From Climacium dendroides (Eukaryota; Streptophyta; Bryopsida; Hypnales; Climaciaceae), in NCBI GenBank assembly GCA_950106755.1, contig OX467084.1:186001-250000 (forward strand): a DNA stretch of 64,000 bases. The letters run 5' to 3'. The position numbers and the translations under genes were made by a program. This document shows, in pieces, positions 34,000 through 46,639 of this stretch (the stretch's first letter is position 1; the number at the start of each line of letters is the position of its first letter). The notes below the pieces were generated by a model that had not been told where the DNA came from, searched no databases, and worked only from the letters and a program-made list of their open reading frames with translations.

Positions 34000-34530
34000 T
34001 GATCTACGAGATTCAATCTGCGAGTGTAGTACTTGGACGCTATGTGGTTTTATCACGCAACTTTTTTGTAGAGTTTGTATGGATATTGTATCCTTATATT
34101 TGGAAGAACCGTGGCAGCTCCAACAGTAACGCGTAGACTTTCGTGTTGAGAGTCTTATGAGGTTAAGTTTTTTCTGTCTAGTTTGTATAATAATGTCAAC
34201 CTAAAGCTGCTCAAAAATAATCTCTCACCACTCATCTCTCAATCCTTCCAATTGCATGGAATGCATCCTTCCTTATTTTGAGCATGCCATTACAGCAAAA
34301 TGAGTTTGTAAATGAAGTTGCAAGTCGATAACTACATCTAAAGCCGACCTCATCTATACCTCATCTATACCAGCGTTTTTTTTGGAACAGTAGACTTGCA
34401 TGTCCTCACACTAGTGGTGCATTTATGGAGGGATTAGTTCAGAAAATTGTTTGATAGTAGCGACAAATCACCAGAAAAAAAATCTTGATCTATACCTTAA
34501 ATTTATTTGTTTTGTTTTGTTTGTTTGTCA
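34000..34530. other. 3' flank of the reductase gene
   Basis: Probable 3' untranslated region for the first 150-200 bp, then spacer. No other feature was recognised. Confidence 0.4.
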
Positions 34531-34539
34531 TGTTGAGAT

Positions 34540-35360
34540 CTCTTGGACCGTGCATCTCCTGGTCATGTCCCCTGGTCATGTGTTTGGTACTGTCAGAAAG
34601 CTCTCGGCAAGGAGAGGTGCACCAGCTTGGTTTTGTGGTGTTCGGATGTACACTATGAAAGTTATTGAATTTTGAAGTTTTTATGAATTAGAAAATTAGA
34701 AAATTACTTTTACTTTTGTTTGGATTGTGGCAATAGCATAGGGTACACTAATAAGGCATATGACACCTAGACATCTATCTATACCTTAAATTTGGCTATA
34801 CCTTAAATCCTAGACATCTATCTATACCTTAAATTTGGCTATACTTTAAATCCTAGACATCTATCTATACTTTAAATTTGGCTATACCTTAAATTTGTTT
34901 ATTTTGTTTTGTTTGTCACGTTGAAGTCTCCCAAACTATGTGTCCTGGTTGCATGCTTGGTACTGTCAGAAAGCCTTCAATGAGGAGGGGTGCACTAGCT
35001 TGGTTTTGTAGTATTTGGACGTACAGTGTGAAAGTTATTGAATTTTGAAGTTTTTATGAACTAAAAAATTAAAAAATTAGTTTTACTTTTGTTTTGACAG
35101 TGGCAATGACATAGGGTACACTAGTCTATACCTAAATTTTTTTTTGTCACATTGAGATCTCCCAAACCATGCATCCCCAGTCGCATGCTTGGTACCATTG
35201 GAAAGCCCTTGGCGAGGAGGGGCACTTGGTTTTGTGGCATTCGGACGTACGGTGTGAAAATTATTGAATTTTGAAGTTTTTATGAACTAAAAAATTAGAA
35301 AATTAGTTTTACTTTTGTTTCAATTGTGGCAACGACACAAGGCACACTAGTACAAGAGAA
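34540..35360 (+). repeat. Three direct copies of the TTGGTACTGTCAGAAAG family, with a short tandem between
   Basis: About 200-bp copies at 34550-34755, 34905-35125 and 35140-35355 share a CATG(C/T)TTGGTACTGTCAGAAAG-like core, then GGTGCACNAGCTTGGTTTTG, GTGTGAAAGTTATTGAATTTTG, and a CACTAGT-like end. Between the first two, 34755-34905 is a tandem of about 45 bp (CCTAGACATCTATCTATACC, TTAAATTTGGCTATACC). An inverted pair of the same family is at 17.9-18.2 kb. Confidence 0.85.
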
Positions 35361-36210
35361 AGTGTTGAAATTTTTTTATGCATTGGCAATTGCTCATGAA
35401 GCAAAGTGCAAGTTTGTGTGGACTTTGGAGGCACAATGAAGTATTTAGAATTTTTTAAAGTAAAAGGAGGTTATGATGGTAAGTCAATGTCCATGTGATG
35501 CACTTAAAAAATATGATTGCTAATTGATCAAGGTCATCATTTCTTGCTAACTAATTATTTGAAGTTCAGAAAAGTAACTTAACAAGTAATTAAAAAAAAT
35601 TCTATTGAAAAAATATTTTTTCTATCTAGAAAGACAATCTATTTAGTAATACAATCTTTTAAAAGAAGAAAAAAATCCTCAAAAAAATTGGTATCTATTC
35701 CTAAAAATTATTTTTGCTAATTGTCAACATCATATACATTAGAAAAAAAATATAATCCTACGATTGAAATGTTTAAGCAAGAGGTCGAATTGAATTTATA
35801 TCTAGAACTATCACTCTCACAAAGCTACCACCACCAAATAGGCATATTGGACCCATTCATCATCAAAAATGTTCCACCTTGTTGTCCTACAATTTATCAT
35901 TAAATCTAAAATGCCTAAGAGGATATTTTGTGTTTAGTAGATGACTTTAGGGGGGCCTCTATGATAGAAAAACCATTTATTCATCCAATGTGAAGGAAGG
36001 TTTGGAATTGCTTGAACCCAATTTTAATGAAAGGTGTTGTATATTCACTACTTGTGATATTTTTGGACTTTCCTATATACAAAAATGGCAAATCCATGGA
36101 TCACAATTTGGTAATTTGTATTCCTTTCTTTGAATCTCAATTTGAAACGACCTAATAAAATGAAGTTTATCAAGTGTAGCTTCTATTCCTATTTAGAAAC
36201 TTAATAAATT
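35360..36210. other. AT-rich spacer, no gene recognised
   Basis: Short frames only. No repeats or motifs were identified beyond A-rich runs. Confidence 0.35.
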
Positions 36211-36215
36211 CTTAA

Positions 36216-36474
36216 CCTATAAAGGACAAGTTAGTGACTATGAAAATTATCCCTTTTGGCATTATGTGAATAGTTGGTTTAAAAAATTTCAAAAGCATTC
36301 ATTGGAAGTCAAACTAATATACAAGACCTCTCTTTTTCATAAAAAAATTATGAAGATGAATAGTTGCACTTCTATCCTATACAAGAAAGATTCTTTGTAA
36401 TTCATTGACCAAAAAATAGAAAGATTCTTTGTCATTCGCTAACCAAAAAATGGGTGCCAACATAGTTTATGGAT
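36216..36474 (+). mobile_element. TTAA-flanked repeat family C, copy 5 (259 bp)
   Basis: TTAA at 36212-36215 and 36475-36478. Matches copy 1, with a small internal duplication of AGATTCTTTGT...ATTC near 36390-36440 that explains the extra length. Confidence 0.65.
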
Positions 36475-37062
36475 TAACTTAAAATAAGTCATTGCAAATT
36501 GGGCACCAACATTGATTATAGGTTAAATAAAAATAAATCATTGCAATTTGAACATTAATGTGGAATGCTGATTTTCTAATTTTGAAAAAATTTGTACCAT
36601 GGTGTTTTGCACTACAATTTGGAGAAATTTTCAGAAGGCCATGATTTCAGTATGCTCAAAGAAATCTATGATTTCAGAAAGAAGGCTAGGATCTTAGCCA
36701 ATTTGAATATTTTTACAGAACGGTTAAAGAGGTTTGAGTATACCGTAAATGATAGGATAGACCGCATCACCAAATTCCTGAACTTGATACAACACATGTG
36801 TGATATACTTTAATTAGCTCACAAATCAACTCGGCCATAACCTTGAACCTCTCTGAAAAGCACATTATCCTCATCGACACAGCTGTGTTATTGTCCAATT
36901 CGGCACCCTAGATGACTCTAAACGCTACTAAAATTTTTCATGCAAGTTGTCAAAAAGAAGGCTACTACCATAAGTCAATTCCAATGGTCTGAATCCTCAG
37001 ATTGAGGATCTCCACTATGTTACAAAATAATCTAGGCCGACAGGGCAAAAAAGCAAACTCTA

Positions 37063-40000
37063 CTACCAACTTGAGAAATCTTTGAACTGTACACCATTCA
37101 TACTCTCCATTTTCTTCCGCTTGCTCGGCACATCCTCTTCAGCTTCTACGTCAATCTCTTTCCGTACGATTCCTGGTGCAATACTTTTCATGTACTTGCC
37201 AACACCAGAACCATACGCTTGAGGCGCCAAACCTGCGCTTGGATTACTATACCAGCTGCCTAATTTTTCAGCATCCTCCTCCGCGTCAGTAGGTTTTGCA
37301 GCCTCAGCAGCAGCTTTCTTCTCTTCTTCTTCAAGCTCTGTGTATGGATTCACAAATACTGATATACGCAAAATTCGTATCTCTTCCAAGGGACGGTCAT
37401 CGTCATCAACAGGAACTTTCTCCATAGCTGATAGCACCTCCAATCCTCCCACAATTCGACCGAACACAGTATGCTTGTAATTAAGATGCGTTGCTGACTT
37501 ATATAAGAAAAAAAACTGTGAACCATTGGAATGAGGACCACTATTAGCCATGCTTAATACGCCCCTCTCACTGTGCGTCACCTTTGAGTTAAGTTCATCT
37601 TTGAATGGCTTGCCCCAAATGGATTCTCCACCTCGCCCTGTACCCGTCGGATCACCCCCTTGAATCATAAAATTCTTGATGCTCCGATGGAAAAGCACGT
37701 TGTCATAATAGCCTCGTTCACATAGAGTCAAGAAATTCTCGCAAGTCCGTGGTGTGATATCACAATGAAGCTCGATGTTTAAGTCGCCATGGGAGGTGTG
37801 CATTCGAACATATCCCTTTTTCTTGGGGTTTCGCTCTGCTTGCACATACTCAAATTCATTCTGAGTGACAGGGTCGTAAGAAGTTGATGTGAAGGAGCGG
37901 GATGCCGCACCTGAAGTGTATTTGCTTTTTACCTACAGCCAAAACTGTTCTTAGAAAGCTGGATAGCACAGCTGTTGTCACTAAACTCCCTACTTCCAAA
38001 TGATGTTCCCTCACTCCCTTAGCAAACGAGGCCAAAAGAAACAGGAAAGCAACCCCAAAGACAAGCAACCCCAAAAGAGATGTCTGTACTGATTGCGTGG
38101 TATTAAAGAATGTATTTGTAGACTGCCCTCATAGAAAGATTGCTATCCACCCGACCCCTCTCTCCCTTCTCACACAAGAGGGTAGCAAACTTTCTGGGAG
38201 GGCACTGCATGTCATGAAGATCATCACCATCTTGAAATACAAGCAACAAATATGAAAACATAACCAGTGACAAAGAAAAAAAATAAACCGCAGTAAAAAG
38301 GAATTACCAATCTGGAATTGACAGGAGCAAGTGAACCCGCTGTGTGAGCTGCCACATGAGCGGCTGTCTTCTCTGCAGAGCCCGCCAGTGCAGCTGCTGC
38401 GGAGCGCCCATTAATTGATGCTGATGCAATATCTACAACACTTAATGCTGCTGGTTTAGGTGCTTCTTTCTTCTCTTCTTCTGGATGCTCCTGCGCTCTC
38501 TGACGATGACAACCACCCAAGATAAATTAGAAAGTCAGTTTTTATAAACTCTTTGACAATAAAGTAATTGAGTAAATGTCGAAATACCATTCCACATGGT
38601 TCCAAGCGTCTGAGCCAAGTGCTCAAGGGAACAAAATAATACCTTCTTCGCTGCTTTCAAGGCGGCAACAGCCGCTGCATGCTCACGCTGAGTCTTGTCA
38701 CCACCACCACCAGTGGAGGCAATTTCGCGACCTTTCTCAGAGCCCAACTCTTGTAGTATGCGTTTCGTATCACCAGTCATATTAATAGTGTAAGCAGGAT
38801 CATCCCTTAGAGTTTTTAGCTCTTCAGAATCGAGGTCTACTTCTTTCTTAACGTGGTCAAACTCAGACAGCACCTTCGCATCCAGATTGTTAGGGTCCTG
38901 GGCCAAAAAATCACATAAGAAAAGGTTAAGCGTAACGAAGTTAAGTTTAAGTGTTAAGGTTGAGGTTAATGTTTACGTCTGATACTTTGGTTAGTTTCTA
39001 CCATAGAGGACTTAGCGGAACGAACCCCATCCTATTTAGTTTCTTCCTCCAGGCCTGATGCTTTGAAGTCCACACAGACGAAGATCCCATCCCGGCTTTA
39101 GGAAGACCCTCGTTAACCACAATCCTACGCAACAGAGCAAGTAGAGTTTATAGTAAAGACAGAACGGCCACTCAATCTGTCTCGTTTTGATTCGAATCAA
39201 AAACGCATTCCCTAGGGTTTGATCTCAGCGACCGTTGATTTTATGAATTCACTACGGTCCTCAATGCTTCTGCACGGCAGGTCCTCTACATAACTCCTGT
39301 CCAAATATTTTGACATAAAGCTGAAAATAACAGTTACATTACCACCTCCCAGGTTGCAAGTTGCAGCAAAGTTTGGGAAGATGTACAGCAGATGATCTAA
39401 AGAGTAAGCAACCGTCCTGACCTGAATGGTGATGATGTCGTCCCTTGTAAAAGGCTCGTCCGTAAGAAGTTCCTTCCAGTTCTTCGGCTTGATATTCAGC
39501 TCTCGGATGGCTTCATAAGAAAAAACGTTACCCGTCTTCTTCACGGCCACGATGTGAGTAAACTCTGTGAAAACTTTATGAAGCACCGGGCATTGGTACT
39601 CGCCGTCTGCATTCTTGTGAAACTGAATCTTGATGAGGTCTTTGACTGCCAGTGGCTTGCCAGTTACAGGGTTTTTCTTAAATTTTGTAACATAAGGCAC
39701 TATATTCCTGCATTACGAAATCTAATCAGCAATATTTCAGACAATACCTTTTCATAGACAACAACAATATTCATTTTCCACATGAGACTGACACCTAAAC
39801 CTTAAACCTTAGGCTTGTGATTCCAGCCACTTGATATTCGAAAATTTGTATGATCTAACTAAAATACATACAGTTTCAAGAACCCTAAAATTACGATATT
39901 CAAAGTTTTGAACCATGGCGTTGGGGAGCAGAGACTTACAAAATATCATAAACATGGCCCTCTTTGGTGCAAACAGGATCTTCGAAGGGTGTGAAAGTCA

Positions 40001-40130
40001 GCGCACAGCAATAATACGGCAGACGTTTGAACGGTGTCTTCAAGTCTCGCGACTTCGCTCCTCCCCACTCCGTTTTCCATTCTGTGCTTGTAATGAACAT
40101 ACGATCCTTGCTATGTTGTTTCTTCCCCAT
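37063..40130 (-). CDS. CYP65: U-box cyclophilin (CYP65 / PUB49, PPIL2 orthologue), 5 exons, 597 aa
   Basis: Exons (minus): 40130-39940, 39707-39422, 38897-38643, 38499-38308, 37932-37063. All are GT-AG and in frame. It begins MGKKQHSKDRMFITSTEW as in eukaryotic PPIL2. An atypical U-box (residues about 35-110, ITSTEW...LTFTPFEDPVCTKEGHVYD...PYVTKFKKNPVTGKPL) is followed by a second Cys/His-containing segment, a charged linker, and a cyclophilin domain (about 348-500). Arg391, Phe396 and Gln399 in FHRSIKNFMIQGGDPTGTG are kept. The position of the cyclosporin-contact Trp of cyclophilin A is His457. The tail has a basic PSKRKKM motif. The family acts in the nucleus as an E3 ubiquitin ligase/prolyl isomerase linked to RNA processing. 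The length is close to the Arabidopsis protein. Confidence 0.95.
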
Positions 40131-40745
40131 CGTGACCGAATGCGAATCAAAGCGATAGGGTTTCCACTAGTGGCCAAAATCCGCCACATATGGCAAACGA
40201 GACGTGGCAACCGCGACTACAGAATCCAAGCAAGCAAACCTCAGCTGGAGACGAGCGAGCGAGACGGATTCGACACCGCGATCGCAATGAAGGGCACAAT
40301 CAAGCGGCAGCTCGGGATGGGTTGGTCGGGGTGATGCGAAACCGGTCGCACCCGTCCCGCTATTCAGTTGTACTTCTCGTACGTCAAAAGAATTATTATC
40401 CATTCTATATTCAATGCGAAATGTCACGATTTCATCCGTTGAGCAAAGTGCCACGTTTTGTTTTTCAAACGTTTGCTCTTACTAAACCCTAATGACTGCA
40501 TCATAACTTCTCAATGAAACCTTGTACGTTGATGAAACATTTTGGTTCCATTATATAATAATAGAATTAATTTTAAAATATAACAATTATCAAAATAATA
40601 ATAATAAAACATCAAAAATCTTATATTCTTTGCACAAGGTTCAAATATAATATATATTTAAGAACTTCTAACAAAGAGTTCCAATTGTCATCTTATAATT
40701 GGATTACAATGATATAGACCTGTAAAATTCAGACTTAGAAATTCG
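40131..40745. other. Promoter side of CYP65 and AT-rich spacer
   Basis: The first 250 bp upstream of the start codon have higher GC and probably hold the promoter and leader. From 40500 the sequence is AT-rich and featureless. Plus-strand frames here have no recognisable product. Confidence 0.4.
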
Positions 40746-40750
40746 CTTAA

Positions 40751-41683
40751 CCCCTAAAGGACCAAGGCCTTATTTCTGCCAAAAAAACACTCAAAACTAT
40801 CATTTCTGTAGCAAAGAGTAAAAAAATTTGAATTTTTTTTTTTCACATTCAACCATAGGATCTTATACCTTACTAGTATAGAAATGTGTGGAAAAAATTT
40901 CAGAAATTTTGACCACATAGATTAAAAGATATTTGCGTTTAAAGTGAAAAAAACAATTTTTTCAGTACCTTGCGGGACTGGATTATTTGACTTTGAACTT
41001 TTTTAACTTAAATTTTTTGCACTACAGAGTTTTGAGCTTTAAATCCTTATTGTGGGAAATTGAGTTGAGAATCTAGGGAAAAAGAAAATTTTAAGAAAAA
41101 AATTAATTTTCATGCTTAAAAAAATTGTTAAGTAGAAATAGGTATGAAAATGAAGGAAAATCTAAATTATTAATATCTTTAAGATGGAATTAAAATGCAC
41201 TAATCCCAATGGTGAGATTGTTCTAGCAAGAAAACAAAAATCATATGAAATTTTTTTTTCAGAAAAATTATAAAAATTGCATTCAGAAATGAATTCTATA
41301 AGTTATTTTTTCAGAAAGATACTCTAACTGCCCGATAAACAAGATTGTCTATAACTTTCTCATAATAAGTCCAAATGGAATGAATCAAATATTCCCATGC
41401 AGACAAAAATATAATCTACAAGAAAAAAAATCCATAAAAGAAAAATTCAAAATTTTGCAAATTTTTTTTTGCTGCCCGGACTGCCCCCCGTCCCCTACTT
41501 TGAGCTTATTTGGTCATAACTTTTGTTTCCGGGCACCAAATGTGAAAAAAATTATATTCCCACAAAGCTCATCAGTTTTTCTATCTTCAAAAAAAGTTTC
41601 AAAAAATCATGACAAAATTTCAGCCCGTAGGTACCTGCCCGAAATCCAATTTGTCCCCCGAAGGGACAATGGTCCTTTAGGGG
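40751..41683 (-). mobile_element. TTAA-flanked element family A, copy 2 (933 bp, inverted)
   Basis: Same 14-bp inverted ends (CCCCTAAAGGACCA) and TTAA flanks (40747-40750 and 41684-41687) as the 26.6-kb copy, but in opposite orientation. The CCAATTTGTCCCCCGAAGGG side is on the right here. The two copies are similar along their length with small indels. The plus-strand frame at 41380-41724 is incidental. Confidence 0.88.
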
Positions 41684-42439
41684 TTAAGAGACCTATTTGT
41701 TTGAAATTGACAATAATTATATAGACATGAATATTCTACTCCAAACTACTTTATTTTTAATTTAACTATGCTTTTATGTTTTAAGTACAAGAGCATTTTT
41801 AAACCCTTTGGATTCAGACATTCAAATTTTGAACAATAGATGGATTCAAACATATCATGAATACATTAAATCTTGATTTTTCACCCATATTAATATTTGT
41901 AGATTTTTGTATTAGTTCTCCTTGCGTCCAAATTTGTAGATTCTTCTATTTCTATTGAGCTTTCTATGTGTTATAATTTTTTGGAATTCTTTTATTTATT
42001 TATTTAAATTAGTTATAGAAATTTATATAAAATATGATAACTTTGAGAAGCTATAATTATATAATTCATCTTATATTAGAGGTGGATTCTTTTTGTGATT
42101 TGTGATTTTTTGTAGCCTATTTTTATTGTATTAAATTTAATTAAATTTTAAAATTTCATATAATTATTTAGAAATTTTATATTATTTAATATTATATTTT
42201 TAGATATTATTATTGTATTATAATTAGAGCTTCAAACTATAAGTTGGAAGTGATTGAGGTCTCCATGTGTATGTGAGTTTTTCTCTAATTTCAAAGTGGT
42301 CTTTTAATCATTTTATAATAAAAAATACAACATTCTTTTGAGCCAACTTTATCATATAGTATGATTGTTTTTTTAGTCCTTGCATCTATTTTTCATGTCT
42401 TTTTCAACCTATAATGCAATTAGATCAAAAAAGTTATTG

Positions 42440-43289
42440 CATGATATGTCATTTTCAACGGTTGGCGGGCAGCTCGGGCAGCCCAAAAAACTTCTTTAAA
42501 AATCATTTTTTTCAAAAAATTCTTTTTGAAACTGGTTCTACACATTTATATATACATGGGAAGCTTTGAATTATTCTATTTCAATGAGTGAGATGAAAGT
42601 TATGAGGATTTTTAGATTGTAAGTAGGTATGGAGTCTTTTCTAAGATTTTGAATCTTCTTAACTTAAAACTTTTGCATTTCAAAGTTTGAATATAAATTT
42701 TACATTATAAAGAATTGATTTGAGAATCTATGAATATTTACTTACTGTAAAACAATTTGATTTTCATTCTTTGAAAAATTATTAAGTAGAAGCATGCACA
42801 AGATAGAGAGAAAAACTAATTGATTGCTAATTATAGCACTAAGATGGAATTAAAAAACACTAATTCCAATGGTAAGGTTTTTCTAATTATCAAATTTAAT
42901 TGTGTCTTACTTTTTTTTCAATGTGAAAATTGAGTTCAAAAATGAATTTAGTATGTAATTTTTTCAAGAAGACTTTCATTCCCCACAAAACAAAACATTT
43001 TATAATTTTTTCATCACTTATCAAAATGGAACAAATCAAAGCTTACTACATAGAAAAAATATTATTTACTAATTAAAATTTTTAAAATATATTTCAAATT
43101 TTTGTGATTTTTAGGTGTTATCCTTTTTGACTATTTTGAACTCATAAATTTTATTCTTGTTCACAAATTGAAGTAAAAATGATATATTCAAAAAAAGTTC
43201 AAAAAAATCATTTCAAAAATTAAAATTACACAAGCCTCCTTGAATTGTCAAATGTCCCACGACGGGACAATTTGGATTTTAATGGTTAA
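42440..43289. mobile_element. Diverged, rearranged copy of TTAA element family A
   Basis: Contains stretches similar to copy 1 near its left (CATGGGAAGCTTTGAATTATT, GATGAAAGTTATGAGG). These are followed by stretches similar to copy 2 (TTGATTTGAGAATCTA; TCATCACTTATC...AAATGGA) and an end GGGACAATTTGGATTTTAATGG followed by TTAA (43286-43289). It looks like a mirrored or composite copy. Just after it, ATTCCTAAAGGACCATG may begin another fragment. Confidence 0.5.
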
Positions 43290-43517
43290 ATTCCTAAAGG
43301 ACCATGCATTCCAAAAGTGATTGCATTTCAATCAACCTTGATTGTCATTTTCAATACAACCATTTTTGGTTTTTGATTTAAAATAAGATAATGAAACTTG
43401 ACAAGATCTCCTTCTACTTCGTTTTAAAAGTTTGAAAGAATAAAAAAACCCAAAAAATATTGCAAGTTTAAGTTCTATGTATTAAACACCAAATAACATA
43501 GTACTTTGTATTTTTTA

Positions 43518-43521
<4 letters not shown>

Positions 43522-43588
<67 letters not shown>
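43522..43588. repeat. (TA)n microsatellite
   Basis: An almost pure run of about 33 TA units. Confidence 0.98.
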
Positions 43589-43589
<1 letters not shown>

Positions 43590-43590
<1 letters not shown>

Positions 43591-44810
43591 CTTGATTTAT
43601 CCATCAAAATTTATGAAAAAACCAACATCTATAGAATTTTTTTTAATTAGCAAAAAATATCAAAAATTTTACATATTGATTATATAAAAGGTTTAATTAA
43701 ATTTCATCGTGGAATTTGACTTAAGGATCTTTGCAAAAGATTTGAAAAAATTAAAATGATTAATTAAAGATTTTTTGCATTAACTTCCATTTTTATACCA
43801 ATTAAAAAGAATTCAAATTGATTGAACTATTTTTGCTATTTTTATTTATTCATTTTTACATTCTGTTACAAAATTTATAACAATGATAATTTTTAAAGAA
43901 ACAAATTGAATTTTTTCACAATGATACACACTTCATATTTCACATTATAAAATATAGGATTGACACTTGAATATAATTGAATAGGCTAAATTTAACTAAA
44001 TCATGATGTATGACCATTTGGTAATGAATGTTCTCCTTCAAGGGTTAAAAAAATATAAACCTCACAAAAATTAATGATATCTAAAATTCAAAAACTTCTT
44101 GTATTCTTTCCCACATTATTTTAATATTCTCCAAAATATTATGATTGCAATTGGTAGTTCAACAAGATTTGTCAAAGTGTTTTCTTTATTATTTCAATTG
44201 GTCAAGTAAGGTGTAGCCATTTTCAAAGTTCTCAAATTTTTTAAACACATCCAGTTTTAGGTTTTGTATATCATTTCAAGCTTTTTGACTCTGATAGATA
44301 AAAACATTGTGTAAAATCATTTGCTTACAAAATTGTAAGGTAACCAACCCTTTTCCAATCACTTAAGCAATTCAACATATTCATTGCATGAATATAGTGA
44401 GGGAAAAATTTCCCCATTCATAGAAATAGATTTCAAAAGGATTTCATATTTTTATTGCAAAAAATAGAATTATCTTGAATTATTTTCATGAAAATTTTGT
44501 CAAGCTATTCTCATTATATAGATTACTATATTTTCAATCGTGGGATGATTACAAAATTGCTCGTGTTTCAATGTAGGTGATAATTGTGGTTTCCAATGTA
44601 CATCTTATGATCATTGTATGCTTTCAATGTACACCTCCCCAATATCTATAATACATGAGCTGCCACTTAACCATGTGAACTATCATTTGAACTACAACTG
44701 ATCAAAAACATAGCAACCTAATTAGCAAAAATGGGTGGCCGATCAAAAAGAGGGCGTCTACCTTATAACCAAGCAATGGTCCTCCCTATGCTCGGAAGGT
44801 ATTATACTAT
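43590..44810. other. AT-rich spacer, nothing recognised
   Basis: Very AT-rich sequence with frequent stops on all frames. No repeat matching the rest of the window was noticed. Confidence 0.4.
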
Positions 44811-44812
44811 AA

Positions 44813-45536
44813 TCCTTGAAATACCCTTGGACTCTCTCAATACAACCTATATTTAACATTATAATTCTTCAATTGAGGTTTCGAGGGGAGGTCACTCTAT
44901 GCATTTACACAACCCATGTGAGGCAAAGATTTTGGACCTTCATGAAATTTAATTTAAAGAAAATAAAAAAATTTGAATAGATTTTTCTACTTTGAAAGTT
45001 TGTATTTTGAATTATTGATATTTTTAAAATTGATAATAATTAGTTACAAATTTTTGAAGAAAAAATATACACTATAGAGCTGAAAATAACTTTGGTCCCC
45101 TTCATAAAAAATTGTTAAAAAAATGAACAAAAAATCCTAAAAACAACTCTTTATTGAAAGTTTATTTTTCTTGAATATTGATGCAATGGTCATCCAAATG
45201 TATTCTCTGTAAATGTTTGAGTTGAAAAACATGTCATTTTAGTTCATTTTTCAATTTATTATAATAATCATTTTAGGTTGAAATTATAGTATATTCAAAA
45301 GTAAATAGGAGGTCAAATAATTACTTCATTGCACATAGTACACAAAATCCCCATAGAACGACCTCCCCTCGTGAGGTTTACTACATGAATTGTAATAAAT
45401 TGCTATTTGCATACTACCATGATCATTAATTTACTTTGTACTAAACAATTATATGGTCAATGTTTTTCTAGTCAAATATCACTATATTCATAATTTACTA
45501 TATGGTTACAAAGGGCTTTTAGGCCCTTTTAGCGCT
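44813..45536 (+). mobile_element. Family E element, copy 2, split by a 490-bp insertion
   Basis: The left part (about 44813-44881) and right part (45372-45536) align with the 28.75-28.98 kb copy: CCTTGAAATACCCTTGG, TTCTTCAATTG, then ACATGAATTGTAA, CTACCATGATCATTAATTTAC and GGGCTTTTAGGCCC. The flanks have decayed from TTAA to variants such as CTAA. The interruption is described separately. Confidence 0.65.
44882..45371. mobile_element. 490-bp terminal-inverted-repeat element with perfect 8-bp target duplication
   Basis: Inverted ends of about 20 bp (CGAGGGGAGGTC then ACTCTATG, against CGAGGGGAGGTC then GTTCTATG) are bounded by TGAGGTTT at 44874-44881 and TGAGGTTT at 45372-45379. The uninterrupted relative at about 28815 shows the site without the insert. 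An 8-bp duplication fits hAT or P superfamilies, although the CGAGGGG end is not the usual hAT CAGGG. Non-coding. Confidence 0.85.
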
Positions 45537-45545
45537 AACCTTTAA

Positions 45546-46625
45546 ACATTGATACAAACATTTGGCATCTGATGACAGGGAATCCTTGTAATAGGATACA
45601 AGTGCACTTATTCATCTTCAAAATTTGTTGTGAAAAGGAGAAGTAATTTGACTTCCAATGATTTGGCTTCCAATTAAAGCTTTTGTTGTTTCTTAAGGCA
45701 AATGATTCACACAATTATAATGAAAAGGGATGACTATTCATCCTTGAAATTTTGCAAGAAAAGGGGAGGTCTTCTAAAATAGTTTGTCTTACAAGGAGTG
45801 CTTTTGCAATTTTTTAAGCCGATGCTTCACATGGTCATAAAAACTGACGATTTCCAAAGTCACCCCGTCGTCCTTTAACCCAATAACGCTGCCAACGCCA
45901 TTTTGTGGCATTTGGATGACTACAGAATGGTGTGTATAGAGATCAGAAGCATTTTTTCATCCATTTTTTTAATTATTGACCCTTCAAGGTGGGTTATGAA
46001 GATTATCCAATTGAGTTTTTAATCTTGCCAATGTTTGTCTTTATCTAAATGAGAAGTTAGTAGAAAAAACGGATCACAAAATATACCATTTTAGTGCATT
46101 TTGGGAAGTTGTTGCTCCTTGCTCTAAATCTGGAATTTCTCCACAAAAATGATATTTTTTGAGTTTGAGACAAACTAACAAAATGAAGTTCATCTTCTCT
46201 AGTTTTTACTCCAATTTGAATTTTGAAAAAATTCCTAAAATTAAATATTTTATTGCAATTTGAACTTTGGATGTATTTTCAAATGTCAATTAAATTTTAA
46301 TTAGAGAATGACATGGAAATTGAGTTTATACCATAATGTTTGTTACTGTAGTATACACACATGGTGATTTTTATTTTATTTTTTGAAATAATTTTCTATT
46401 TGTGGTGATTTTTCTTCACTTTTTCTTCAAAAATTCTCAAAATAATCAATTTTTCATGAAAAAATCTAAAAAATTTGTAAAGTAAAGGAGCTGACATGTG
46501 ATTTCAGCTTAAAAATGAATATAAAATTTTTCATTCATATTTAGTTGCAAAATGTTAGCAAATTGGGTGATGGGGAATGAGGCTTGAAATCAGCGGTCAT
46601 GGGTCCGTCCTTACTGGGTTAAGGG
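45546..46625 (-). mobile_element. Family C copy 6 (inverted), carrying a nested element
   Basis: On the minus strand it starts after TTAA (46626-46629) with CCCTTAA, is immediately interrupted by the 740-bp element, and resumes as AGGACGACGGGGTGAC. It continues through family phrases such as AAATTGCAAAAGCACTCC to a TTAA at 45542-45545. It is longer than other copies because part of the middle (the GCTTTTG...TTAAGGCAAATGATTCACA region) is duplicated. Confidence 0.6.
45879..46618. mobile_element. 740-bp TTAA-flanked element nested in family C copy 6
   Basis: TTAA at 45875-45878 and 46619-46622. The ends begin CCCAATAAC and, on the complement of the right side, CCCAGTAAG. Removing the element and one TTAA restores the start of the surrounding family C copy, which shows precise TTAA insertion. 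The interior is AT-rich without a usable frame. Confidence 0.75.
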
Positions 46626-46639
46626 TTAATTAAATCCCT

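Noticed and set aside
39915..40334. 139-codon plus-strand ORF over the CYP65 start
   Set aside because: It is antisense to exon 1 and promoter of CYP65, whose N-terminal protein sequence is unmistakable.
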